Part shown: positions 1 through 5,597 of the stretch, piece by piece | How the letters are laid out: the number at the start of each line of letters is the position of its first letter | How positions within the stretch are numbered: the stretch's first letter is position 1 | Assembly: GCA_964591605.1 (NCBI GenBank) | Contig: CAZQEN010000264.1 | Location: forward strand, 1 to 11,291 | Reading direction: 5' to 3' | Source of the DNA: CAYLLT01 sp964591605 | GTDB lineage: Bacteria; Planctomycetota; Phycisphaerae; UBA1845; PWPN01 | DNA length: 11,291 nucleotides | Notes under the pieces: model-generated | The model's input: the letters and a program-made list of their open reading frames with translations, nothing else | Database searches by the model: none | Told to the model about the DNA's origin: nothing | Program-made: the position numbers and the translations under genes

Positions 1-584
1 GCCCCCGCAGCGAAGGAGAGGTCGAACGTCTCCTCGACGCTCTTGCTGGGGCCGTATGCCCGCAGGTACCGCACCGGCGGTTGCTGCACCTTGCCGCACA
101 GGAACCGCAGCCGGTACGTCCGGCGGTAGCGCATCTTCTTGTTCGGCCGGCTGGGCTGTTCCTCGTGGTAGGGCACGAACGCAAACGTGACATCGCGGTC
201 GCCGGCCCACCATTCCGCTTGGGCCGTCACCCATTCACCGTGGAACGGATCATCGAGATCGGCCCAGCCGCCCGTCGTGTTGCTGGGCCAGTGCTGGTGC
301 CAATACTGCACCCGGATTTCGTCGCGGTTGGCGATCGCGTGGCGGAACTCGATGTTGACCTCGGCCAGGTCCCGCGGCTCGTCCCACTCAACGCCGATCA
401 TGTACTGCCCGTCCGGGCCGAGCCAGGCATCCCAGCCGTCGACGCCCCGCTCCAACTCGCGCGCCTCGAGCGTCTCGGGTGAATCCCCGTCGTAGCGCAC
501 GATCCGGGCAAAATCAACGAGGTTGATCCGCTCCACTTTCGCGGGGGTCACCGCTGCCAGAAGCACCGCAATGGGAAGAACCAT
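1..584 (-). CDS. Discoidin-like secreted or surface protein, 5' part only
   Basis: The frame is open from an ATG at 582-584 to the left edge (about 194 codons), so the C-terminus is missing. GAGG lies 7 bases upstream of the ATG and supports this start. The first dozen residues (MVLPIAVLLAAV) are hydrophobic and could be a short signal peptide, although no basic residue precedes them. The rest is rich in Trp, Tyr and Asp, with stretches such as DGWDAWLGPDGQYMIGVEWD and VQYWHQHWP. These resemble the beta-sandwich of F5/8 type C (discoidin) carbohydrate-binding domains. That assignment is an inference from composition and local pattern; no catalytic motif is visible. It is probably the N-terminus of a larger sugar-binding or glycan-processing protein. 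It is transcribed away from the EIIA-like gene. Confidence 0.7.
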   Translation of the reverse strand, partial: MVLPIAVLLAAVTPAKVERINLVDFARIVRYDGDSPETLEARELERGVDGWDAWLGPDGQYMIGVEWDEPRDLAEVNIEFRHAIANRDEIRVQYWHQHWPSNTTGGWADLDDPFHGEWVTAQAEWWAGDRDVTFAFVPYHEEQPSRPNKKMRYRRTYRLRFLCGKVQQPPVRYLRAYGPSKSVEETFDLSFAAG

Positions 585-627
585 CGTCTCGCCTCAACGT
601 GCCGAAACGTCCCTGTGAAAGGGCGCG

Positions 628-655
628 ATCATCGCCGCTGCGGGATACCTGTCAA
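628..655 (-). promoter_or_regulatory. Candidate sigma-70-type promoter for the discoidin-like gene
   Basis: Read leftward, a perfect TTGACA (-35, at 650-655) is followed after 16 bases by GATGAT (-10, at 628-633, 4 of 6 consensus). The start site would fall near 621, giving a leader of about 37 bases before the ATG at 584. The good -35 and the sensible distance support it; the -10 is weak. Confidence 0.45.
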
Positions 656-668
656 GCGCTCACGGCGG

Positions 669-698
669 TTGCAGGGGCGCGGTTCAGAACGATATGAT
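669..698 (+). promoter_or_regulatory. Candidate promoter for the EIIA-like gene
   Basis: TTGCAG (669-674) is followed after 18 bases by TATGAT (693-698, 5 of 6 consensus). If used, transcription would start near 705 and the leader to the GTG at 920 would be about 215 bases. That leader would contain the palindromic repeat at 783-853 and its flanking inverted repeats. The -35 is poor, so this is tentative. Confidence 0.3.
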
Positions 699-748
699 GC
701 CGGCGCGGAACGCCTCTGGCCAGGGGGAGCCTGCCTGTTCGTTCCCTT

Positions 749-892
749 CGGGTCCGTGACACGATCCGCGGGCCGGGGCGATTGTGGTGCAGGCGTCTCG
801 CCTGCACGTGTCCCGGCGCGCCGGGAAGATCCCGATGCATCGGGACACCACAAACGGCGGCTCCGCCACCCGCCCAAGGTGTCACGGACCCG
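749..892. repeat. 14-bp perfect inverted repeats enclosing repeat copy 1
   Basis: CGGGTCCGTGACAC at 749-762 is the exact reverse complement of 879-892. The 116 bases between them hold the 71-bp palindromic repeat (783-853) and a small GGCGG/CCGCC hairpin near 857-868. The arms could form a long stem that presents the repeat in its loop. They could also be the ends of a larger element or a two-site operator. The arms differ in sequence from those around copy 2, so they are probably not part of the repeat itself. Confidence 0.6.
783..853 (+). repeat. 71-bp palindromic intergenic repeat, copy 1
   Basis: This segment matches 2714-2784 at 68 of 71 positions in the same orientation. It contains three consecutive hairpin units. 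The first is GTGCAGGCG/CGCCTGCAC at 787-807, with 9-bp arms and a 3-base loop. The other two are perfect 16-bp palindromes, TCCCGGCGCGCCGGGA at 811-826 and TCCCGATGCATCGGGA at 830-845, three bases apart. An alternative single stem pairs GTGTCCCG (808-815) with CGGGACAC (841-848). There is no good reading frame. It looks like a dispersed REP- or MITE-type non-coding repeat, and lies in the divergent spacer upstream of the EIIA-like gene. Confidence 0.85.
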
Positions 893-919
893 TTCCTCTG
901 TTATCCGCAGGAGTCGCAG

Positions 920-1474
920 GTGCTGGTTCGAGAAAGCTTATCGCCGGAAATGATCTTCATTGAGAGGACGGCCGGCAGTGCGGCGGACGTGATCTCGCGG
1001 CTGGGTACGGAACTGGCTGCCCGACTCGGCGTGGACCGGGGCATGCTTCACCGGGCCGTGATGGATCGCGAGCGCACCCGCACCACGGCCTTCTCCAACG
1101 GAGCGGCGATCCCGCACTGCCGCCTGCCCGGACTGCGGCGGTTCGGCATTGCTCTGCTGATTCTGCATGAGCCGGTCCGCTGGGACGCCGAAGGGCGAAA
1201 CGTCGATACCATCATGATGATCGCGGGCCCCACCGACCAGGTGTCGGATCACCTGCGAATCCTGGCCAACAGCAGCCAGCTTCTCGACAGCAAGGCGGTG
1301 CGCGGCAAACTCCGGGCCGCACCCGACCCGAAGTCCGCCTATGACCTTCTCGCCGCGGCGGAGGCGGCCGTCGAACAACGTCGCACCCAGGAGGGGATTC
1401 TCCGCGAGATCCGCAAGGACGAGGTTGCCCCGCCCGATTACCTGGCCGATGTGGCCGGCCGATTCAATTGGTAG
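920..1474 (+). CDS. PTS EIIA (fructose/nitrogen type) domain protein
   Basis: The 184-residue product is a single EIIA domain of the PTS_EIIA_2 type. The phosphorylatable histidine is His66 in the motif SNGAAIPHCR, and the N-terminal segment (VISRLGTELAARLGV) fits the usual first helices. EIIA domains accept phosphate from HPr. No EIIB, EIIC, HPr or EI gene is next to it, so a regulatory role like that of EIIA-Ntr is more likely than sugar transport; that is inference. The GTG at 920 was chosen because AGGAG (909-913) lies 6 bases upstream and the domain begins here. A longer frame from 782 would translate the palindromic repeat into arginine- and cysteine-rich nonsense. The C-terminal 30 residues are charged and helical. 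It converges on the membrane-protein gene at 1526. Confidence 0.87.
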   Translation: MLVRESLSPEMIFIERTAGSAADVISRLGTELAARLGVDRGMLHRAVMDRERTRTTAFSNGAAIPHCRLPGLRRFGIALLILHEPVRWDAEGRNVDTIMMIAGPTDQVSDHLRILANSSQLLDSKAVRGKLRAAPDPKSAYDLLAAAEAAVEQRRTQEGILREIRKDEVAPPDYLADVAGRFNW

Positions 1475-1479
1475 TTCGA

Positions 1480-1498
1480 TGACAGCCGGCCAGTGTCA
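1480..1498. terminator. Weak stem-loop between convergent genes
   Basis: TGACA (1480-1484) pairs with TGTCA (1494-1498) across a 9-base loop, in the 51-bp gap between the EIIA-like gene and the membrane-protein gene. There is no T-tract. It may help end transcription in both directions, but the stem is short. Confidence 0.2.
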
Positions 1499-1525
1499 GA
1501 GGCGTGATCCCGGCGCTGCACCCAC

Positions 1526-2560
1526 TCACGTCATCGGCGCCGCACGGCGATGGGTGATCTCGGCGTCGCTGACGAATCCGGCCCGGACGCGGAGGACGTC
1601 GATCTTCTCGCCCACCTCGACGGCCATCCGGCTGTTGGGGAACTCCTGGCGGATGGTCAGGCCCACCTCGAGCGCGTCGCGCCAGCGCTGCTCCTGGACG
1701 GCGAGGCTGAACTGCACCCCCAGGTTGAGCAGCCGGGCCTTGAACACGTCGCGGGCCGACTCCCGGAGCTGTTCGGCCTCCTGGGCGGTCAGATACGCGT
1801 CGAGTTCGGTCAGGATCGCAATGCCGCGATCAATCTCATTGCGCTGAACCGACAGACGCCACTGGGCCAGCAGTTCCTGCTTGCGGGCCTCGCGGCGGCG
1901 GGTCAGTTCGGCCGGAAGGTTCAGGATCTTCTCATGACGCGGGAACAGCTTCATGAGCCGCTCGATTTCCTGCCGCGCGCGGTCCCACTTGTGTTCGTTC
2001 ATGAGCGCGTCGATGTGTGAGATCACCTCGCCGATCTTCTCCTCAATCGTCATGTCTCGGACCTGGTTGATCTCGGCCCGGAGCGTCTTGGCCTCCTGCA
2101 TGTAGCCGAACCGCCGCTCCATCTGATCGATGAGGTAGTGAGCCGCCTCCCAGTCGCCGCTGTACATCTCCTCGCGGATCGCCTGCCGCAGCATGTCGCG
2201 CTCTCGCTCGCGATGGGCGATGGATTTGGCCGCGTCGGAGATCTGGATGTTGTCCGACAGGGTCCGCATGTGCGGTTCGAAACGCCGGAACAGATCGAGC
2301 AGGTCGAGCGTGTCGTGGTGAATCCGGTTGACGTTGATCTCGGTCTTGAGCAGCAACAGGTTCGTCAGATGCGCCAGCAGCCCGATCACGGACAGGAGCA
2401 GGCCGCCGGTGAACATCAGGGCGCCGGGGACCTCCTTGCCCGGGCGGAACATGAAGGCGAGCCCGGCAACGAGCAGAATCAGCCCGGCCAGCACGGAGAT
2501 GACGGCCACCCAGAACGATATCTGGCGGATCGAGCGGTTACGGAACGGCGTGTCCGGCAC
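1526..2560 (-). CDS. Two-pass membrane protein with long helical coiled-coil tail
   Basis: I do not recognise a named family. The 344-residue product has two hydrophobic segments at about residues 16-38 and 46-70, separated by a short loop (RPGKEVPG). A helical, strongly charged tail of about 270 residues follows, probably cytoplasmic. Heptad-like stretches rich in Glu, Arg and Leu (for example IEEKIGEVISHIDALMNEH and REARKQELLAQWRLSVQRN) suggest coiled coil or TPR-like helical repeats; the WEAAHYLI, WDRARQEI and WRDALEVG units are TPR-like. The start is a GTG with AGGAG 9 bases upstream. The role could be scaffolding or complex assembly at the membrane. The gene lies downstream of the glycosyltransferase gene on the same strand but is separated from it by 264 bases. 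Confidence 0.85.
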   Translation of the reverse strand: MPDTPFRNRSIRQISFWVAVISVLAGLILLVAGLAFMFRPGKEVPGALMFTGGLLLSVIGLLAHLTNLLLLKTEINVNRIHHDTLDLLDLFRRFEPHMRTLSDNIQISDAAKSIAHRERERDMLRQAIREEMYSGDWEAAHYLIDQMERRFGYMQEAKTLRAEINQVRDMTIEEKIGEVISHIDALMNEHKWDRARQEIERLMKLFPRHEKILNLPAELTRRREARKQELLAQWRLSVQRNEIDRGIAILTELDAYLTAQEAEQLRESARDVFKARLLNLGVQFSLAVQEQRWRDALEVGLTIRQEFPNSRMAVEVGEKIDVLRVRAGFVSDAEITHRRAAPMT

Positions 2561-2684
2561 GATGAGAGACTCCTGCTGCGGGATGCTCTGAAGACGAGCG
2601 TTCGGCTCCGCTCGGCGCGAACAACTCTATGAGAGGGCCCACGCCAACGCAAGTGTCGCCGTCCGCGGCTCCGCCTGCGGGTCT

Positions 2685-2814
2685 GGCAGTGTTTCCGGGC
2701 AGCGGCCGTCTTCTGTGGTGCAGGCGTCCCGCCGGCACGTGTCCCGGCGCGCCGGGAAGATCCCGATGCATCGGGACACCGCAACGTTGGCCATCTTCCC
2801 CGGGAATAACTGCC
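2685..2814. repeat. Imperfect inverted repeats enclosing repeat copy 2
   Basis: GGCAGTGTTTCCGGG at 2685-2699 pairs imperfectly with 2799-2814, whose reverse complement is GGCAGTTATTCCCGGG (two mismatches and one extra base). The right arm starts 11 bases beyond the glycosyltransferase stop codon. The stem could therefore be that gene's terminator, with the 71-bp repeat sitting in its loop. The arrangement parallels copy 1 but the arm sequences are unrelated. Confidence 0.45.
2714..2784 (+). repeat. 71-bp palindromic intergenic repeat, copy 2
   Basis: It is the second copy of the element at 783-853, with three substitutions. One lies in the loop of the first hairpin and one in its right arm (CGCCGGCAC instead of CGCCTGCAC), which leaves 8 of 9 pairs. 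The third is near the 3' edge. Both 16-bp palindromes are unchanged (2742-2757 and 2761-2776). It lies in the 264-bp spacer between the glycosyltransferase and membrane-protein genes. Confidence 0.85.
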
Positions 2815-2824
2815 ACACCTCCAC

Positions 2825-4060
2825 CTACGACGCTACCGCCGCATCGCGCACCGCACCGACGGCGGGGCGACCGGCCGCAAGGCTCGTAAAGGCTGCCGTG
2901 TACTGCTCGACGCATTGCTGAGCCCGGAAGACGTCGTACGCCTGCCCCCGGGCGACCTCCGCGCATTGCCGCATCTGATCAGCAGCCTCGAACGCCATGC
3001 GAATGCGGATGGCCAGCGTGTGCGGCTCGCCGGGTTTGCACAGGAAGCCGTTGTGCCGGTCGGCGATGAACTCGGTCACGGCAGGCACCGCCGAGCCGAT
3101 CACCGGTACACCCGCGGCCATCGCCCACGCCAGCCAGCCGGTGGGGATATTGTCCACGGCCGGGACAATCAGTGCGTCCGATACGGCCAGCAACTCAGCA
3201 GGCGAAGAGCAGCCGCCGGTCATCACGAACGCCTGCGGGCAGTAGATCTCCCGCAACAGACGGGCGATGCGATCGGCCTCGCGCGAGCAGCCGGGAATGA
3301 GCAGCCGCACGTCGGGCCAGAGCTGATGCAGGATCGCGACGGCCCAGACGCCCAGGAACTGCCCGCCCGCCCGTGTCGGCGGCGAGGGCACGACCAGCAC
3401 CGGCCCACACTTCCTACTGCAGCGACCTCCCCCCGTGGCGGCCGTCTCCCCGCCCACCGTGGCGGCCGTTTCGGCATGCGGAGACCGGCCGAGTGATGAC
3501 TCACGGGACGAATTGCGGCGAGCCGCGTTCAGTTCGGAAAAGTCCACCCCCGGCCGCACGACGGCCATCGCGTGAAGGGGAACCCCCTTCTCGACGAGCC
3601 GGCGCTGAACCATGCTCGACGAGCAGAGCAGTTCCACGGGAGCCCCGGCACTCTGCAGGCTCCGCCACCATCGCGCCGCCCGGTCCGCCTCAGCCGGATC
3701 GGTCAACGTCGCCAGCACCGGGATCGCCGCGCCCGCATTTCGCAGCCCCCCCGCAACCGCCGCCGCCTGCGTACCCAGCGCATGCAACACCTCCGCAGGC
3801 TCCGCGCGCAGCACGCGTTTCAGAGCCGGCAGCGAAAGCATCGGCCAGTCGAACCGGACCGGCACGGACGCCAGCCACACGTCAGGCGGCAGACTTAGAC
3901 TGGCGGGCGGCGGACCGAGGGCGACCACGCGATGCCGCACCCGCTCCCTCGGCGTGAGCCGCACGAGCAGGTCGATCAGCCGCAGGGCGTCTTCGGGCGT
4001 CTCACGATCCAGCAGATGCGTCACCGTGACGGCCATGGGCTTCCAATATCGCGGCCCCAT
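2825..4060 (-). CDS. GT4-like glycosyltransferase with degenerate catalytic motif
   Basis: The 411-residue product has the two-domain GT-B layout. An N-terminal Rossmann-like half begins MAVTVTHLLDRETPEDALRL. The C-terminal half contains SDALIVPA, WAMAAGVPVIGS and VTEFIADRHNGFLCKPGE, the nucleotide-sugar-binding signature of GT4 enzymes. The family's EX7E pair falls at Asn304 and Trp312, so both glutamates are replaced, and the usual Arg/Lys pair at the start of domain 2 is not evident (PSPPTRAGGQF). The enzyme may be inactive, use an altered mechanism, or be a binding protein. Residues 180-215 form an unusual Ser/Arg/Gly-rich linker with an 8-residue near-repeat (ETAATVGG, ETAATGGG). Met9 (ATG at 4034-4036) is an alternative start; neither has a strong ribosome-binding site. 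It diverges from the KamA-like gene. Confidence 0.8.
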   Translation of the reverse strand: MGPRYWKPMAVTVTHLLDRETPEDALRLIDLLVRLTPRERVRHRVVALGPPPASLSLPPDVWLASVPVRFDWPMLSLPALKRVLRAEPAEVLHALGTQAAAVAGGLRNAGAAIPVLATLTDPAEADRAARWWRSLQSAGAPVELLCSSSMVQRRLVEKGVPLHAMAVVRPGVDFSELNAARRNSSRESSLGRSPHAETAATVGGETAATGGGRCSRKCGPVLVVPSPPTRAGGQFLGVWAVAILHQLWPDVRLLIPGCSREADRIARLLREIYCPQAFVMTGGCSSPAELLAVSDALIVPAVDNIPTGWLAWAMAAGVPVIGSAVPAVTEFIADRHNGFLCKPGEPHTLAIRIRMAFEAADQMRQCAEVARGQAYDVFRAQQCVEQYTAAFTSLAAGRPAVGAVRDAAVAS

Positions 4061-4074
4061 CTCAGATCGTCAAA

Positions 4075-4086
4075 GAACGTACGTTC
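4075..4086. promoter_or_regulatory. 12-bp palindrome, possible operator
   Basis: GAACGTACGTTC is a perfect palindrome lying 15 bases upstream of the glycosyltransferase start and about 55 bases upstream of the -10 box of the KamA-like gene. It could be a binding site for a dimeric regulator of the divergent pair. The 10-mer GAACGTACGT recurs at 9311-9320, upstream of the secreted-protein gene. Confidence 0.3.
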
Positions 4087-4140
4087 GCGGCGATCTCACT
4101 TTTGGGGGGATTTCATGAGCACCCGGGCCACCCGCGAATG

Positions 4141-4146
4141 TATAAT
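4141..4146 (+). promoter_or_regulatory. Consensus -10 box upstream of the KamA-like gene
   Basis: TATAAT, directly preceded by TG, is the only perfect -10 match noticed in a very GC-rich spacer. No good -35 lies 16-18 bases upstream, so the promoter may need an activator. The start site would be near 4153, giving a leader of about 115 bases. Confidence 0.4.
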
Positions 4147-4166
4147 CAGGTAGACAACGCGAAGGG

Positions 4167-4186
4167 TGCGGGCCGCGGGGCCCGCA
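4167..4186 (+). promoter_or_regulatory. GC-rich hairpin in the KamA-like leader
   Basis: TGCGGGCC (4167-4174) pairs perfectly with GGCCCGCA (4179-4186) across the loop GCGG. It would form near the 5' end of the transcript if the TATAAT at 4141 is used. It could stabilise the mRNA or attenuate transcription. No known riboswitch pattern was recognised. Confidence 0.4.
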
Positions 4187-4269
4187 GGTCAGCTTCAAGG
4201 GAAGTCGGGCCGCTTTCCTTCGGTCTGCGTCGCGGCCGGCGCGGACCGCCCTGCACAGGAGGCTGACCC

Positions 4270-5439
4270 ATGATCGCACCCCGCCCCCGTCGTGACCCCG
4301 ATCGGATCCGATATCTCACGTCCGTTGAGCAGCTTGAGCCACTTTCACACAACGACAAGACCGCGCTGGGGAGGGTGGGAGCACGTTTTGCCTTCCGGGC
4401 GACCGAGGACTATCTGGCGCTCATCGACTGGAACGACCCGCGCGATCCGATTCGCCGACTCATCATCCCCAATCCGAAAGAGCTGACTTCGTGGGGATCG
4501 CTCGATGCCAGCCACGAAGCGGGGTACACCGTGGCACCCGGCGTCCAGCACAAGTACGAAGATACCGTGCTACTTCTGTGCAGCGACGTGTGTGCCGGAT
4601 TCTGCCGCTACTGCTTCCGCAAGCGGCTCTTTCTCGACGGCAACCGGGAAGCGGGCCTCGATCTCTCCGTCGCCCTGGATTACATCCGGGCTCATCCTGA
4701 AGTGACCAACGTGCTGCTGACCGGCGGCGACCCGCTGGCGCTCCCGACGCGGCGTCTCCGGGAGATCCTTTCCGCACTGCGGACGATTCCCCACGTGCAG
4801 ATCATCCGGATCGGCTCGAAAGTGCCGGCCTTCGACCCCCGACGCATCCTGAACGATCTGGAGCTGCATGAGGTCCTGCGCACGTTCTCAGAGCCCCGTC
4901 GGCGGCTGTACCTGATGGCGCACTTCGATCATCCGCGGGAGCTGACGGAGACGGCGGTCGAGGCGCTCCACCTGTGCAGCCGGCTCGGCGTTGTGGCGGT
5001 GAACCAGTGCCCGCTCATTCGCGGCGTCAATGACGACCCGCATGTGCTCTCCACCCTGCTGCGGCAGCTCTCCTTCATCGGCTGCCCGCCCTACTACGTT
5101 TTCCAGTGTCGCCCGACGGTCGGCAATGCGCCCTTTACAGTCCCCATCACCCGCGGATGGAGCATCTTCCAGGAGGCGGTGCGATATGGCTCGGGGCTCG
5201 CCTGCCGTCCGCGTTTCGTGATGTCGCATGGGACGGGCAAGCTCGAGATTCTGCTGGTCGATGCAGAGTACATCCATCTGCGCTACCACCGCGCCCGGGA
5301 CGCCGCCAAGCGGGGCCGGCTGGTGACCTGCTATCGAGATGACAGCGCCTGCTGGTTCGACGATCTGTGTGAAGTATCACCGCATGACACGCCCGAGGCG
5401 ATCGCCCACGAGCCCGTCCCGGCCATCGGCGTTCTCTGA
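4270..5439 (+). CDS. KamA-family radical SAM/PLP aminomutase-like enzyme
   Basis: The 389-residue product is a lysine 2,3-aminomutase-like (KamA/YodO, COG1509) radical SAM enzyme. Cys108, Cys112 and Cys115 (CAGFCRYC) form the CX3CX2C site for the 4Fe-4S cluster and SAM. LLTGGDPL at 149-156 is the glycine-rich SAM-contact motif. Lys324 in MSHGTGK is placed like the PLP lysine of KamA. KamA uses PLP and a 5'-deoxyadenosyl radical to move an amino group between carbons 2 and 3. By my manual alignment, the two aspartates that hold the lysine side chain in KamA (Asp293 and Asp330) correspond to Arg281 and Val317, so L-lysine is probably not the substrate. AGGAGG at 4257-4262, 7 bases before the ATG, is a strong ribosome-binding site. 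The stop codon overlaps the inverted-repeat element that follows. Confidence 0.9.
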   Translation: MIAPRPRRDPDRIRYLTSVEQLEPLSHNDKTALGRVGARFAFRATEDYLALIDWNDPRDPIRRLIIPNPKELTSWGSLDASHEAGYTVAPGVQHKYEDTVLLLCSDVCAGFCRYCFRKRLFLDGNREAGLDLSVALDYIRAHPEVTNVLLTGGDPLALPTRRLREILSALRTIPHVQIIRIGSKVPAFDPRRILNDLELHEVLRTFSEPRRRLYLMAHFDHPRELTETAVEALHLCSRLGVVAVNQCPLIRGVNDDPHVLSTLLRQLSFIGCPPYYVFQCRPTVGNAPFTVPITRGWSIFQEAVRYGSGLACRPRFVMSHGTGKLEILLVDAEYIHLRYHRARDAAKRGRLVTCYRDDSACWFDDLCEVSPHDTPEAIAHEPVPAIGVL

Positions 5440-5559
5440 GAGCGTGTGAGAAGCGGTCAAACCAGCAGAGTCCCGACCGTCAGGGAGCGGGTTCCTCCCC
5501 GTGATCGCAGACCGCTTCCTCACGGGTGCGGCTCTGATCGAGCTTCTCACACAGGCTCT
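5439..5559. repeat. 121-bp inverted-repeat element (MITE-like or bidirectional terminator)
   Basis: The left end (AGAGC then GTGTGAGAAGC, 5439-5454) is the reverse complement of the right end (GCTTCTCACAC then AGGCTCT, 5542-5559) apart from a two-base bulge. CTCTGA occurs at both edges (5434-5439 and 5556-5561), as a target-site duplication would. A second partner for the left arm lies inside: GAAGCGGTC (5450-5458) pairs with GACCGCTTC (5510-5518), enclosing a GGGAG/CTCCC hairpin. The element fills most of the gap between two convergent genes, so it could also end transcription from both sides. There is no room for a transposase. Confidence 0.55.
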
Positions 5560-5597
5560 GAAGCACCTATGACCGCACCGCGTGCGTGCCGGCCGGG

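Noticed and set aside
782..919. Upstream extension of the EIIA-like gene from an ATG at 782
   Set aside because: It translates the palindromic repeat; the GTG at 920 has a well-placed AGGAG and starts at the domain boundary.
2915..3957. Long rightward frames opposite the glycosyltransferase gene
   Set aside because: They are antisense shadows with biased His/Arg/Pro composition and no domain pattern; the same holds for the frames opposite galE and the kinase gene.
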